Assembly: GCA_022448345.1 (NCBI GenBank)
Contig: JAKVCB010000009.1
Location: 1 to 47,933, forward strand
DNA: 47,933 bases
Direction: 5' to 3'
Source of the DNA: Pirellulales bacterium
GTDB lineage: Bacteria; Planctomycetota; Planctomycetia; Pirellulales; Lacipirellulaceae
In this document: positions 25,401 through 34,778 of the stretch, one piece after another
How the letters are laid out: every line of letters begins with the position of its first letter
How positions within the stretch are numbered: the first letter of the stretch is position 1
Notes under the pieces: generated by a model
Databases searched by the model: none
Told to the model about the DNA's origin: nothing
What the model saw: the letters and a program-made list of their open reading frames with translations, nothing else
Program-made: the position numbers and the translations under genes

Positions 25401-25862
25401 TCACGCCAGTTCAAAAATCACCTCAATTTCAACGGTAATGTTGCCGGGCAGCGATCCCATGCCTACCGCACTACGGGCTCCCACGCCGTTTTCTTCCCCC
25501 CAGATTTCTGCAAAAAGTTCACTGCAGCCATTGATAACTGCAGGATGTTCGGTGAACTCAGGTGCTGCATTGACCATGCCAAGCACTTTCACTACGCGCA
25601 GCACCTTGTCGAGCGAACCGAAACTGGCTTTTAGCGTCGACAGAATTGCCAGGCCGGTTTGCCGCGCCGCCTCGTAACCGGCCTGCTGGTCGACTTCCGA
25701 CCCCACACGGCCGCTCAGCATCGTATTGTCTGTCAACAGCGGTCCGTGCCCGGAGACATAACAATAACTGCCCGTCACCACGAGCGGCTTGTAGACTCCA
25801 GCGGGCTTGGGAGCGGAAGGAAGTTCCAGGCCAAGTTCGGCAAATTTTGCATCAGCACTCAT
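25401..25862 (-). CDS. RidA (YjgF/UK114) family protein
   Basis: A 153-aa protein of the RidA superfamily, which usually forms a trimer and deaminates reactive enamine/imine products of PLP-dependent dehydratases. The C-terminal half has the conserved arginine in GARSAVGMGSLPGNITVEIE, and the N-terminal part has GSYCYVSGHGPL. It is longer than E. coli RidA (128 aa) and belongs to the YjgF-like subgroup with GHGPL instead of GQ. The start is the complement of 25860-25862, with GAGGAG correctly placed upstream. The PLP enzyme gene lies 127 bases upstream on the same strand. If that enzyme acts as a D-serine or D-threonine dehydratase, RidA would clear its 2-aminoacrylate or 2-aminocrotonate product. 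Confidence 0.88.
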   Translation of the reverse strand: MSADAKFAELGLELPSAPKPAGVYKPLVVTGSYCYVSGHGPLLTDNTMLSGRVGSEVDQQAGYEAARQTGLAILSTLKASFGSLDKVLRVVKVLGMVNAAPEFTEHPAVINGCSELFAEIWGEENGVGARSAVGMGSLPGNITVEIEVIFELA

Positions 25863-25989
25863 AATAGACTCCTCGAAAAATCCGTGGACTATGGTTACCC
25901 GTGACGGGCAACCCTGGTTTCAGGTTGTGGACGCACCGGTCCCGCCCCGATGTTACCGAACATGTCTAACCAGTTTACGACATGCTGCT

Positions 25990-27069
25990 TTAGCCTCGGC
26001 CATCTGTTTTCCACACGTCGACAACCCGCTCGTTTTGATGAACAAATATCTGCGGGTGAAGGTTACACGTTGTGCAGGCATGACTGGAATAGACCTGCAC
26101 CGTTTGCCCCACCTTCCAGTCAGGTGCCTGCTTGACGATACAATGTTCTTCGGCACCAAAAAAAGGAATGTCGGCCTCGGGAGCACCGTTGATTTTTGGG
26201 GGGCCAAATTCCGCTCCCAACGCCTTAACCCCTGCGTCGAGGACGGCCCTGTCGGACTGATGACTGATGACTGTTGCCAAAAGCGCAAGCGCAATATCGA
26301 ACTCAGGAATAAGCTGATGGTAGCGCCAATCCATCGTGGCATAGGTTCCCGCCTGAACCTCGGTCATGCCCTCCATCGTCCCCGATATTTTTGCGGTCGA
26401 CGAGGAACAACCACTCAAACAGGCCACCGATAGCCCGTTTTCCTCCAGGAGATGACGCGTTTCGACAGCTTGCATCATGGATCGGCGGGTCTTTTCTGTC
26501 CGCTCGGCCAGGTCGTCGATAAATACGCAATGCCCTTCGTAGGCTTGCAGGCCACGAAATTCCGTACCCGGAAGATCAATAATCTGCTTTGCCAAAGCTA
26601 GTGCCGGTTCTCCTGGTGACACGCCACAACGACCCATCCCCGCATCAACTTCCACGAGCAGCCCGACCGTCGCACCAGCGGCAGAAGCTGCCTCGGAGAT
26701 TAACTCTGCCTGGGAAAGTTCATCGATGGCAACCGAAATTTTCAGCTTACAAGCCAAATCCACCAGGCGGCGAATTTTCTCCCGCCCCAGGATTTGATTG
26801 GCAATTAAAATATCGTCAATCCCGGCTCGGCCCAGTGCTTCTGCCTCAACCATGTTGGCACAGGTCATACCAACGGCCGAACCGGCCTTCATTTGCCGAA
26901 TCGCCAATTCTGAGCATTTGTGGTTTTTAAAATGTGGTCGAAGCTGGGCTGGGCGATCCCTGAAAAATTGCGCCATCTGCTGAATGTTCCTGTCGGACAC
27001 ATCCAGATCTAAAATCAGCGCAGGGGTATCCAAGTCGTGGATGGATTGTCCAATTGCAGGATGGTTCAT
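25990..27069 (-). CDS. D-threonine aldolase / D-serine dehydratase-like PLP enzyme
   Basis: A fold-type III PLP enzyme of 359 aa (alanine racemase N-terminal barrel plus a D-serine dehydratase-like C-terminal domain). The N-terminus reads LDTPALILDLDV, and the PLP lysine is Lys48 in LRPHFKNHK. The barrel continues with LVEVDAGMGRCGV, VACLSGCSSSTAKI and EVQAGTYATMDW. The metal site of the C-terminal domain is visible as SSHACTTCNLHP (His330, Cys332). Family members split D-threonine into glycine and acetaldehyde, or deaminate D-serine/D-threonine; the sequence alone does not tell which. It starts at the complement of 27067-27069. The downstream RidA gene argues for the dehydratase reaction, which creates an imine. 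Confidence 0.85.
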   Translation of the reverse strand: MNHPAIGQSIHDLDTPALILDLDVSDRNIQQMAQFFRDRPAQLRPHFKNHKCSELAIRQMKAGSAVGMTCANMVEAEALGRAGIDDILIANQILGREKIRRLVDLACKLKISVAIDELSQAELISEAASAAGATVGLLVEVDAGMGRCGVSPGEPALALAKQIIDLPGTEFRGLQAYEGHCVFIDDLAERTEKTRRSMMQAVETRHLLEENGLSVACLSGCSSSTAKISGTMEGMTEVQAGTYATMDWRYHQLIPEFDIALALLATVISHQSDRAVLDAGVKALGAEFGPPKINGAPEADIPFFGAEEHCIVKQAPDWKVGQTVQVYSSHACTTCNLHPQIFVHQNERVVDVWKTDGRG

Positions 27070-27399
27070 AATTGCGATCGCCTTCCCTGGAGGCCTTGGT
27101 GGGCATATTTTTCAACAATGATACGACGGGAAGTAACGTTGTGTCGACCGGCTGGAGCTAGATAATTTCCGACGGTTGACCCCAACTGCCATCCGACTGT
27201 TAAAAATGGCCTTCGCCGGGGGTACTGCAGTCTCCAGAACTCCGGTCGGTGCCCGACAAGCCCGGGGCAAAAAACCAGAAAACTCGTCCCGTGCTGATGA
27301 AAACAAAACTTACTGGAGTCCGATCCGTTGTAGTCTACAATGGTAAAGTCAGCCCACTTTGAATTCTTGACCTGACCACCCTTCAACAGAGGGGATTTT
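27070..27399. other. Divergent intergenic region, no gene seen
   Basis: This stretch of 330 bases separates the leftward PLP enzyme from the rightward DUF362 gene and must contain both promoters. GAGGGGA at 27388-27394 is the ribosome site of the DUF362 gene. No hairpin or repeat of note was seen. Confidence 0.5.
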
Positions 27400-28776
27400 A
27401 TGTATCCTTGCCAACGTCACCCAAAGTCGCCCTCAACTTCCAGCCGGATAAGCCGTCGCACACTCCTTGGTGGACTGGCCGCAGGCACACTGGCAGGGTG
27501 CAGTCGTCGCAGTCGTTCGGTCGATCCAAGGTGGCCGAGTCATGAAATTGGCACGAATTCGCCCATACCTCAGGCCCCCATTTTGGGTTCGGCAGACTCC
27601 CTGGGAATGCCTGGACCTTACCCGGGTCGCGTCATCGAAGTGCAGCACCCCGGTTCAGTCACCGATGGAGAGCGTGACCAGACGGCCATTAAGATGATGA
27701 TCCAGCGCGGGATGCAGCAGTTGGTCCCCGAGGCAGAGACCGCGGTCGATGCCTGGCGTCATTTCTTTGGGCTGGGGGATCGTGTTGGTATCAAAGTGGT
27801 ACCAGTCGGCATGGTTCACAAACCAGGGGCAGACAAAAGTGTCAATGGGCCACTGGTCGATCTCCGTCGGCCCGGCTCGATATCAAGTTATGAAGTTGTG
27901 GCCGAGGTCGTCGAAAGCCTGGCCCAGGCAGGAATCAGGCGCAACGATATCCTAATCTTTGAACGTTACCGCAATGCGTTTATTCAGGCAGGCTACACAA
28001 CCATGTTGCCTGAGGGGGTCCACTGGGAGTGTTCCTCCACAAAGGTCGATAGTCTTCAACTCGAGATCGACGGACAAACGCGGGGCGAGCCGCGTCAAAG
28101 TCATATTGCAGGTTACGATCGAGATGTTTACCGGGAGTTGGCCTTCTGTGATTCCGAAGAGTTTCACCACCCCGATGACGACCGCCGGTTTCGATCACAC
28201 CTTTCGAAAATCGTGACGCAAAAAGTCGACAAAATTATTTCGATCCCTGTTCTCAAGGACCATCAATCAGCAGGCGTCACCCTGGCATTAAAGAATATGT
28301 CACATGGCCTGGTCAACAATGTTGCCCGTAGCCATCCTTTCGGTTTGCCTGGCTCCGAACAGGCCGCGACCACGACGCTGAATCACTGTCACACTTTTAT
28401 CCCCGCCATGGTTTCGTTGCCACAAACGCGACAGAAGTGTGTGCTACAAATTCTGGACGGGCTGGTGGGGACTTACGAGGGAGGCCCTGGTGCCTGGCAT
28501 TCCACCTTTACCACCTGGGATTACAAGTCGTTGTTCTTCGCCACCGACCCGGTTGCCCTGGATCACATTGGGTGGCAAATCATCGACGCCAAGCGAGCCG
28601 AGGAGGGGTGGCCCGCGGTGGCCCGTATGGGCCGTGATGCGATCGAGGGGTTTGGCGACGACTCGTCGGAGGTCTTTCCCATTCGTCACCCCCAGCATAT
28701 CCCCCTGGCTGGCATGCTCGGTCTGGGAGTTTTTGATCGGCAAAAAATCGATCACCAGCGAGTCACTCTTGCCTGA
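27400..28776 (+). CDS. DUF362-domain Tat lipoprotein, copy 1
   Basis: A 458-aa exported protein of the DUF362 family, function unknown. The N-terminus has a twin-arginine signal (SRRTLLGGLAAGTLAGC) that ends in a lipobox cysteine (about residue 34), so it is probably a Tat-exported lipoprotein. The mature domain includes YPGRVIEVQHPGSVTDG, VGIKVVPVGM, KIVTQKVDKIISIPVLKDH and LQILDGLVGTYEGGPG, the last being a DUF362 hallmark. The family often carries 4Fe-4S ferredoxin motifs; here cysteines are few and scattered, so no cluster is expected. It begins at ATG 27400, preceded by GAGGGGA. The next gene is a full-length paralogue without gaps, so the pair is a tandem duplication. Confidence 0.8.
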   Translation: MYPCQRHPKSPSTSSRISRRTLLGGLAAGTLAGCSRRSRSVDPRWPSHEIGTNSPIPQAPILGSADSLGMPGPYPGRVIEVQHPGSVTDGERDQTAIKMMIQRGMQQLVPEAETAVDAWRHFFGLGDRVGIKVVPVGMVHKPGADKSVNGPLVDLRRPGSISSYEVVAEVVESLAQAGIRRNDILIFERYRNAFIQAGYTTMLPEGVHWECSSTKVDSLQLEIDGQTRGEPRQSHIAGYDRDVYRELAFCDSEEFHHPDDDRRFRSHLSKIVTQKVDKIISIPVLKDHQSAGVTLALKNMSHGLVNNVARSHPFGLPGSEQAATTTLNHCHTFIPAMVSLPQTRQKCVLQILDGLVGTYEGGPGAWHSTFTTWDYKSLFFATDPVALDHIGWQIIDAKRAEEGWPAVARMGRDAIEGFGDDSSEVFPIRHPQHIPLAGMLGLGVFDRQKIDHQRVTLA

Positions 28777-28942
28777 CTAGGCCCCTCCTAAAAAGGCCAT
28801 CAAAGACTGGATTGGGGTCACATGGCGAGACCTCCGCTCCAGGGGAATAAATCTCCCTGTAGTTCTCTCCTTGATGGTCTATAATAAAAATATCCCCCTG
28901 GCAGGCAAGCCCCCCTGTCCTTCCCCATACAGAAGATGCCTT

Positions 28943-30319
28943 ATGGCCAAATGTCCACGTCGTCGACAACCCTCTCTGCGCCGCGGCACGGTTGATCGTC
29001 GCACTTTGCTTGGCAGCCTGGCTGCAGGTACTCTCCTGGGTTGTGGACAGCGGCACAACTTGACTGACCACCGCTGGCCAAGCAATCAGGTTAAAGCACT
29101 TCCCCGACAATCTCAGGCTTCGATTTCAGCTTTAGAGGACCAACCAGGGATGCCAGGCCCCTACCCGGGCCGCGTGATCGAAGTGCAGCACCCTGGTTCG
29201 GTCACCGATGGCCAGCGCAACCGGACAGCGGTCAAAGCAATGATCCAGCGCGGGATGCAACAGCTTGTTCCCGAGGCAGAAACGGCCGTCGATGCCTGGC
29301 GTAGTTTCTTCCAGTTGGGCGATCGTGTGGGAATCAAGGTCGTACCTGTTGGCATGGTTCCCAAACCGGGGACCGACACTACGGTCAACGGTCCCGCAGT
29401 CGATCTCCGCAGGCCTGGCCCCATTTCCAGTTACGAAGTTGTTGCAGAAGTCGTGGAAAGCCTGGCTTCGGCAGGAATCAGGTTGAATGACATCCTGGTC
29501 TTTGAACGTTACTACGACGACTTCGTTCGGGCTGGCTACACGGCCATGTTGCCCGAGGGAGTGCATTGGGAATGTTCTTCCGTTTCTTTCGATGATTCGC
29601 AACTGGAAATCGATGGGCAATTCCGCGGTCAGTCCAGGCTGAGCAACATTGCCGGTTACGATCGCGATGTCTATCGGGAACTGGCCTTTTGTCAGGACAC
29701 ATCGATTCATGATCCCAACGACGATCGTCGCTTTCGATCCCATCTCTCAAAAATCGTGACGCAAAAAGTTGACAAAATCATCTCGATACCTGTCCTTAAG
29801 GACCATCGATCTGCAGGCGTTACCTTGTCGCTTAAAAACATGTCGCACGGCATGGTTAATAACGTCGCCCGTAGCCACCCGGCAGCCTTGCCTGGCTCGG
29901 AACAAGCGTTTACGAAGACCTTGAACCATTGCCACACTTTTATCCCGGCCATGGTTTCGTTGCCACAAACTCGCCAAAAGTGTGTGCTGCAGATCCTCGA
30001 TGGGCTGGTGGGAACCTATGAAGGAGGTCCCGGCAACTGGAACCGAACGTTTGCCACCTGGGATTACAAGTCGTTGCTGTTTTCAACCGACCCGGTCGCC
30101 CTGGACCACGTGGGGTGGCAAATTATCGACGCCAAACGGACCCAAGAGGGCTGGCCTGGCGTGGCCCGTATGGGTCGCGATGCGGTAGGGGGGATCGGTG
30201 CCAACCCAACAGAAAGCTTTCCCATACGCCACCCCCAACATATTCCCCTGGCCAGCCTGGTCGGGCTGGGAGTCTTTGACCGGGAAAAAATCGACCACCA
30301 GCGGTTAAAACTTACCTGA
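28943..30319 (+). CDS. DUF362-domain Tat lipoprotein, copy 2
   Basis: The second copy, also 458 aa, aligning with copy 1 without gaps over the whole length. The Tat motif DRRTLLGSLAAGTLLGC again ends at a lipobox cysteine. From residue about 70 the two proteins are mostly identical; the linker between lipobox and domain (about 35-70) and the extreme N-terminus have diverged. The frame is open to 28871, but ATG 28943 gives exactly the length of copy 1 and puts the twin arginines at the same place. Substitutions spread along the protein suggest both copies are kept by selection and are not a fresh duplication. The gap of 166 bases to copy 1 may hold a separate promoter. Function is unknown. Confidence 0.8.
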   Translation: MAKCPRRRQPSLRRGTVDRRTLLGSLAAGTLLGCGQRHNLTDHRWPSNQVKALPRQSQASISALEDQPGMPGPYPGRVIEVQHPGSVTDGQRNRTAVKAMIQRGMQQLVPEAETAVDAWRSFFQLGDRVGIKVVPVGMVPKPGTDTTVNGPAVDLRRPGPISSYEVVAEVVESLASAGIRLNDILVFERYYDDFVRAGYTAMLPEGVHWECSSVSFDDSQLEIDGQFRGQSRLSNIAGYDRDVYRELAFCQDTSIHDPNDDRRFRSHLSKIVTQKVDKIISIPVLKDHRSAGVTLSLKNMSHGMVNNVARSHPAALPGSEQAFTKTLNHCHTFIPAMVSLPQTRQKCVLQILDGLVGTYEGGPGNWNRTFATWDYKSLLFSTDPVALDHVGWQIIDAKRTQEGWPGVARMGRDAVGGIGANPTESFPIRHPQHIPLASLVGLGVFDREKIDHQRLKLT

Positions 30320-30403
30320 TTGGTCTCTGAAGCCTGCCTGGGCTCTCAAGGAATACTTTCGACTGAACCCGGCACCCGTAGCGTGCGAAAGACTGGCCGG
30401 TAG

Positions 30404-31933
30404 TCAAACCGGCGGAACCTCGTCGCTGGCAGGATCGAACCACTCTGGCTGGAACTCGATCCTGGCCCCCTCCCGGATTGCCCGTTTTGTGGTTAGCGCG
30501 CAAACGGCAGTTGCTAACGCGACATCCGCACCACAGCGGGGCTGGTTTTCCGGTGCCGGGTTGCGGATACACCAGGCCAGGTGCTCGGTCTGTTCACGAA
30601 AACCATATCCGGCCTGCTCTTGAGTCGCACCTTGTCCCCACCCGGCACTTGCACCTGGTGCGTCACTGCTTTCGGCAGTATCGAGGGCCGGTGAGCCCGC
30701 ATCGTTGGTAACGACCGTGACCGACGTGGCAGACGGAGAAGTTGGTTGGCCCGGTTCAGTCTCTTTGAAGAGCATGGCATCTTTTTCCGCTTCAACAAAC
30801 AGGGTCCCACGGGTTCCACTGATTTGCTCGCCATACTGATCTTGCGAGTTGGACGTAATTGCCGAGTAACTCGCAACCACAATATCTTGAAGGTCCTTCC
30901 CTGACCCTGAACCCTGTGGATGGGTTTTTCCAGGAAATTCGAAAGTTGCAAAGATCTGGTCGTCAATCTGGTCATCCCCACTGGAGGAATACCGGGTACC
31001 GATACCACAGACACTCAGCGGCTGGACTCCGCCAAGCAGTGCACTACAGGCATCCAGCTGATGACTCCCCAACTCGGCGAGCAACCCCTCGCTGGTACGT
31101 TGATAAAGCCGCCACCAGCAGAGTTCTTCCAGCGATCGGTACCCATACTTCTTAAAATCGACCCCAGAATCGAATCCACTGATTGGCATTCTCCATTCGT
31201 TGACAAGCTGAATTTCCCCATCTTCCATAATTGGCTTTTGGCCATGCATCTGGGGCCAGGTGTTGTTCCGGTGCCAATAGGCTCGGACGTGATGGACATC
31301 GCCCAAAAGACCATCATCGATGAGTGAGCGGGCATTGTCATAAAGCACGCTGTAGTTTCTCTGATAGCCCACAGCCAGATGCAAACCTGCCTGCCTGGCC
31401 TTGCGCGCCAACTCCTTGCACTGACCGACTTCGCGGGCCAAAAGCGATTCGCACAAGACATGCTTCCCTGCGTCCAGCGCATCGACCACCACTTGATAGT
31501 GGTCATGCAAAGGTAGCGCAATTACCACCAATTCGATGTCGGGGCTTGCAAGCAACTGACGATAGTCTTCGTGGTAGGTTATATCCTGGGCGAATTGCTC
31601 TTCGTTCAGATTGTATTTTTGGAGAAATCCGATCCGGTCTGGATCCTCCTGACCGCCAACTTTGATGCGTTCGACCTGCGAGGGGCGAATCTCTGAAAAA
31701 TCGGTGAACCGAAGGTAGTCCGGGTTGGAATGGGTCAACAACACCCCTCCCTGGCTACCGGTCCCTATTAACCCCGCCCGCACCGGGCTGCCACCGAGTT
31801 CCGCATAGCCAAAGTAGAAAGCGCCTGCTATCGGCACAGCCGCCGACGCCTTCAAAAAATCGCGCCGCGTGACTCCCAGCGTGTTGTAAAAATTCTGCCG
31901 GCCTGTTTGCCGTTGTTCGGTAGTCAGGTTCAT
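30404..31933 (-). CDS. Gfo/Idh/MocA family oxidoreductase with Tat signal
   Basis: A 509-aa exported NAD(P)-dependent oxidoreductase. The twin-arginine signal is VTRRDFLKASAAVPIAGAFYFG (residues 23-44). The Rossmann motif is AGLIGTGSQGG (about 53-63), followed by a YEDYRQLLASPDIELVVIALP-like segment and the Gfo/Idh/MocA C-terminal domain. In most active members the loop reads EKP, where the lysine helps catalysis; here it reads VLCESLLARE, with Ser in place of Lys, which may mean altered chemistry or a structural role. Such proteins are multiplied in planctomycetes and are usually tied to sugar or polyol use in the periplasm. It starts at the complement of 31931-31933 and lies downstream of the DoxX gene on the same strand. 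Confidence 0.85.
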   Translation of the reverse strand: MNLTTEQRQTGRQNFYNTLGVTRRDFLKASAAVPIAGAFYFGYAELGGSPVRAGLIGTGSQGGVLLTHSNPDYLRFTDFSEIRPSQVERIKVGGQEDPDRIGFLQKYNLNEEQFAQDITYHEDYRQLLASPDIELVVIALPLHDHYQVVVDALDAGKHVLCESLLAREVGQCKELARKARQAGLHLAVGYQRNYSVLYDNARSLIDDGLLGDVHHVRAYWHRNNTWPQMHGQKPIMEDGEIQLVNEWRMPISGFDSGVDFKKYGYRSLEELCWWRLYQRTSEGLLAELGSHQLDACSALLGGVQPLSVCGIGTRYSSSGDDQIDDQIFATFEFPGKTHPQGSGSGKDLQDIVVASYSAITSNSQDQYGEQISGTRGTLFVEAEKDAMLFKETEPGQPTSPSATSVTVVTNDAGSPALDTAESSDAPGASAGWGQGATQEQAGYGFREQTEHLAWCIRNPAPENQPRCGADVALATAVCALTTKRAIREGARIEFQPEWFDPASDEVPPV

Positions 31934-32117
31934 GGAAAGGTCTGAAGCCTTGTCTTAGAAACAGGAAATTCAAAACTCGTTGTTATGCACATTCACTTCA
32001 AATAACAGGCCCGCCATTTTTTAGCCGGCTGGGACTTTTTTTGGTTGTTTCATCACTCCTAACACCCTCTTTCGCGTCACACGACGACTCTCTTTATTGT
32101 ACCTGCTACGTCCTGTT

Positions 32118-33047
32118 TTAGGTCGCGGTTTCAGTTTTTACCGACGGAGACTTTTGGGAAAACGTCTTCCTGCCTGCCGCGAGCATGGGACTGAGCACCG
32201 CATCCAGACCCAACCATCGCCCGGAATTGGTGGTCGCCAGCATCAACAGGGCAATCGCTTCGATCAGGTTATTATTGACATACAAGTAATGCGAGCCTCC
32301 CACAGAGGCCCCTGTCAAACCAGGCAGTGGTGGCATCGCCAGGTAGAACAGCAACAGCATCACCGCCGCGGCAACAGCTGCAAACCGGCTGAATAGCCCT
32401 ACGAGCAGGCACCCCCCACTGAGCACCAGCCCCCAGATCACCGTACGATTAATCCAACCGATTTTCCCGGAACTGACCATCCAATCCCCACGGGCCCGCT
32501 GCTGGGGTGTGAGCAGTCCCAATAACTGGTTTTGGTAACTCCCTCTGAGCCGGCCAAGACTCGCATCCAGAGTCGCGCGATTTTCCATCAGCCGTTTCTG
32601 TTCGCTCGTGGTGAGCGATCCGGCTGGCCGGGAAAGATCGTCGCGGTATTGCCGAAGCATTCTGCGCAGATCAGGATCTTCAAAAAATTCCTCCTGCAAG
32701 CGGGCTTCGACAAACCGGAATTCTCCCGCTGCCGAATCGCGCTGATCATCCGTCACGTTGTAGAAACCGTTAAATCGCTCCAGCAGCGTCATCCACTGTT
32801 GGCTAATCCTGTCCGCATCGTAGGCCGTCTCGGCCGGATCCTGCAGCACCACGTTTTGAAACGGCCCCTCCAACGGCCCCTCAGCCCCTGCCAGAAACTG
32901 CCAGGCCGACCACGGCTGACTCGTGTCGTAGGTATCGAGCTTGTACATTCCCTCGTAAAGCAGATGCCAGCCAATTACCAACCGCAAGAGGACCAAAAGG
33001 GCCTTGCACGTGGTTGTCGAATGAGAGACAGTTGTGCTGGTTTTCAT
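32118..33047 (-). CDS. DoxX-like membrane protein with inserted soluble domain
   Basis: A 309-aa inner-membrane protein. The N-terminal span (LLVLLRLVIGWHLLYEGMYKL, about residues 18-38) is the first DoxX helix with its conserved GWHLLYEG. A long hydrophilic, acidic, helical insert of about 140 residues follows, and then three more hydrophobic spans (TVIWGLVLSGGCLLVGLF, AAVAAAVMLLLFYLAMP, NNLIEAIALLMLAT). DoxX/DoxD proteins are tied to quinone or thiol redox systems in other bacteria, but the role of this planctomycete form is unknown. The start is ATG at 33045-33047; a GTG one codon earlier is possible. The next gene on this strand is the Gfo/Idh/MocA oxidoreductase, 184 bases on, so they may share a transcript. 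Confidence 0.75.
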   Translation of the reverse strand: MKTSTTVSHSTTTCKALLVLLRLVIGWHLLYEGMYKLDTYDTSQPWSAWQFLAGAEGPLEGPFQNVVLQDPAETAYDADRISQQWMTLLERFNGFYNVTDDQRDSAAGEFRFVEARLQEEFFEDPDLRRMLRQYRDDLSRPAGSLTTSEQKRLMENRATLDASLGRLRGSYQNQLLGLLTPQQRARGDWMVSSGKIGWINRTVIWGLVLSGGCLLVGLFSRFAAVAAAVMLLLFYLAMPPLPGLTGASVGGSHYLYVNNNLIEAIALLMLATTNSGRWLGLDAVLSPMLAAGRKTFSQKSPSVKTETAT

Positions 33048-33112
33048 CACTTGGCCAGTTTTTAAAGAAAGTCGCTGCCAGGCTCCCTGAAAGAGCCTCT
33101 CTCCTATTCTAA

Positions 33113-33146
33113 CAGAAACAGACCGGTGTCAGAAACAGACCGACTT
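33113..33146. repeat. 17-bp tandem duplication upstream of the MFS gene
   Basis: The 13-base core CAGAAACAGACCG occurs at 33113-33125 and 33130-33142, a period of 17 bases, in the divergent region between the DoxX-like gene and the MFS gene. Confidence 0.85.
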
Positions 33147-33274
33147 GAGAGCTCGTTTTTCCCTGCACCCGGCAATCAGCTCCGCAAGGGTGGTTGACGA
33201 ATGTGGGCCCAAGCGGCCAAAAGGCCAGATTGCAACCAATACCCCATCCTGTCCCCTGATTTATTTACCGTACG

Positions 33275-34585
33275 ATGCCGACAGTGAATGCCTCGACCGA
33301 GTGCCCCCTCAGTGACCGCCAGCAGGCACACAATGTCATGCTCTACGGCCTGACTTGGGGAATGATCTACCTGGCAGCTCCTGTGCTTTACATAGGCCTG
33401 ACCCAGGCATCTCTGTTGCAACAACTCGGCTACAACGAATTCACCTGCAATTTGCCAGGATCCATTTACCTGTGGTTTTCGCCCACGGCGGTAATCATAG
33501 CATGGATGTTCCCCTATGTGAGGCTGCTCAAGAGGGTTGTCGCTATCGGGTACCTGGTGTCAAGCGCCATGGCTGGACTGGTTTTCGTGGGCCTGTTATT
33601 GCCGGCTCCCCACTTGGCACTGATGACCGTGCTTGTGCACGCCGCAGTTGCGAGTGGAACCAACGGAACTTGTGTTGCTTTCACGTGGGAAATCCTCAGT
33701 CGCGCCATGTCTGCACGACGGCGCGGCTACGCATTTGCGCTGTCAACAGGGCCCGGTGCTTTGATGGCTGTGATTGGATCTCTTGCATCCCAGTGGCTAT
33801 TGACCCGGGAGTGGACTACCTCATTCGGATTTCGACTTAACTTCGCTTTGCTTTATCTGGGTGTCGTACCGTTGATGCTGATTGCAGCATGGTGTTCCGC
33901 CAGGTTGCATGTACCCCAACCCGAAACAGAGATTTCTCGACAGCCATTTATCGCTACAATTTTTGGTGGCTTTTGGGAATTCATCACTAACCGCTTGATC
34001 CTGATCGCCGTGATTGGTTATATCCTGGTTTATGCAGGGTTCAGCATCATGCCGACCATCACACTTTACACGCCAACCGCTGTTGGCGTTTCTTCCCAGG
34101 ATTTGGTTGGCTACCAGCAGGCTTTGCTGTTTGGGTGCAAAGTGTTCATGGGAATCTTTTTGGGCTGGCTCCTGGTTCGCAGTCATCCCAAGCTTCCACT
34201 GATCATAACGACCCTGGTTTGCATCCTGGCGGTTCTCTGGGCGATGCTGGCCCCCGGCTACTGGTTCATGCTGAGCTTTGGCATTATGGGAGCCGGCCAG
34301 CTGTATGGCCTTTACTTTCCCAACTATGTGGCCAGCTGCAGTGCCCCGGACAAAACCCGTCAGAACATGGCTTTTTGCGGTTTGATCCTGCTGCCCTGTG
34401 GGGCAATGCCGCTGGTTTATGGGGCCGTGGTCGACCATTTTAAAACCTCCCTGGGCGAGCAGGCTGCATTCCAGCTAAGTTTTGGCCTTTCTGTGGCCAT
34501 CTTGACCCTGGGATTGCTCGTGGTCGTAGCGTGTTTGCCCCGCCGGCCGATGGTCACGCCACAGCCAGACCTGATTGATGAATAA
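33275..34585 (+). CDS. Major facilitator superfamily transporter
   Basis: A 436-aa integral membrane protein with about 12 hydrophobic spans. Its layout is that of the major facilitator superfamily: YGLTWGMIYLAAPVLYIGL in span 1, and a charged loop after WILSRAMSARRRGYAF-like sequence between spans 4 and 6. A second half starts near FWEFITNRLILIAVIGYILVYAGF. The substrate cannot be read from the sequence. The start ATG at 33275 has no clear ribosome site. It is divergent from the DoxX-like gene and convergent with the degenerate epimerase. Genes around it deal with sugars and polyols, which makes a carbohydrate or organic acid plausible. Confidence 0.8.
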   Translation: MPTVNASTECPLSDRQQAHNVMLYGLTWGMIYLAAPVLYIGLTQASLLQQLGYNEFTCNLPGSIYLWFSPTAVIIAWMFPYVRLLKRVVAIGYLVSSAMAGLVFVGLLLPAPHLALMTVLVHAAVASGTNGTCVAFTWEILSRAMSARRRGYAFALSTGPGALMAVIGSLASQWLLTREWTTSFGFRLNFALLYLGVVPLMLIAAWCSARLHVPQPETEISRQPFIATIFGGFWEFITNRLILIAVIGYILVYAGFSIMPTITLYTPTAVGVSSQDLVGYQQALLFGCKVFMGIFLGWLLVRSHPKLPLIITTLVCILAVLWAMLAPGYWFMLSFGIMGAGQLYGLYFPNYVASCSAPDKTRQNMAFCGLILLPCGAMPLVYGAVVDHFKTSLGEQAAFQLSFGLSVAILTLGLLVVVACLPRRPMVTPQPDLIDE

Positions 34586-34778
34586 AAAAGGGGCGTTTCC
34601 TGGCACCTCAGCCGGAGAGCCACTCCTGTCGATTCTTGGTGACAAACGCTTCGTCAGAAAGGTCCGCTGCCGCAGTTCATTAAATTTGCGCTGGCTATTG
34701 AGTGCCAAGGGATGCGCTGGAATCACACACCCGGTGGTCAAAACTTCTGCTGCAGTACCAGTTGCGGCGGAAGACGCC

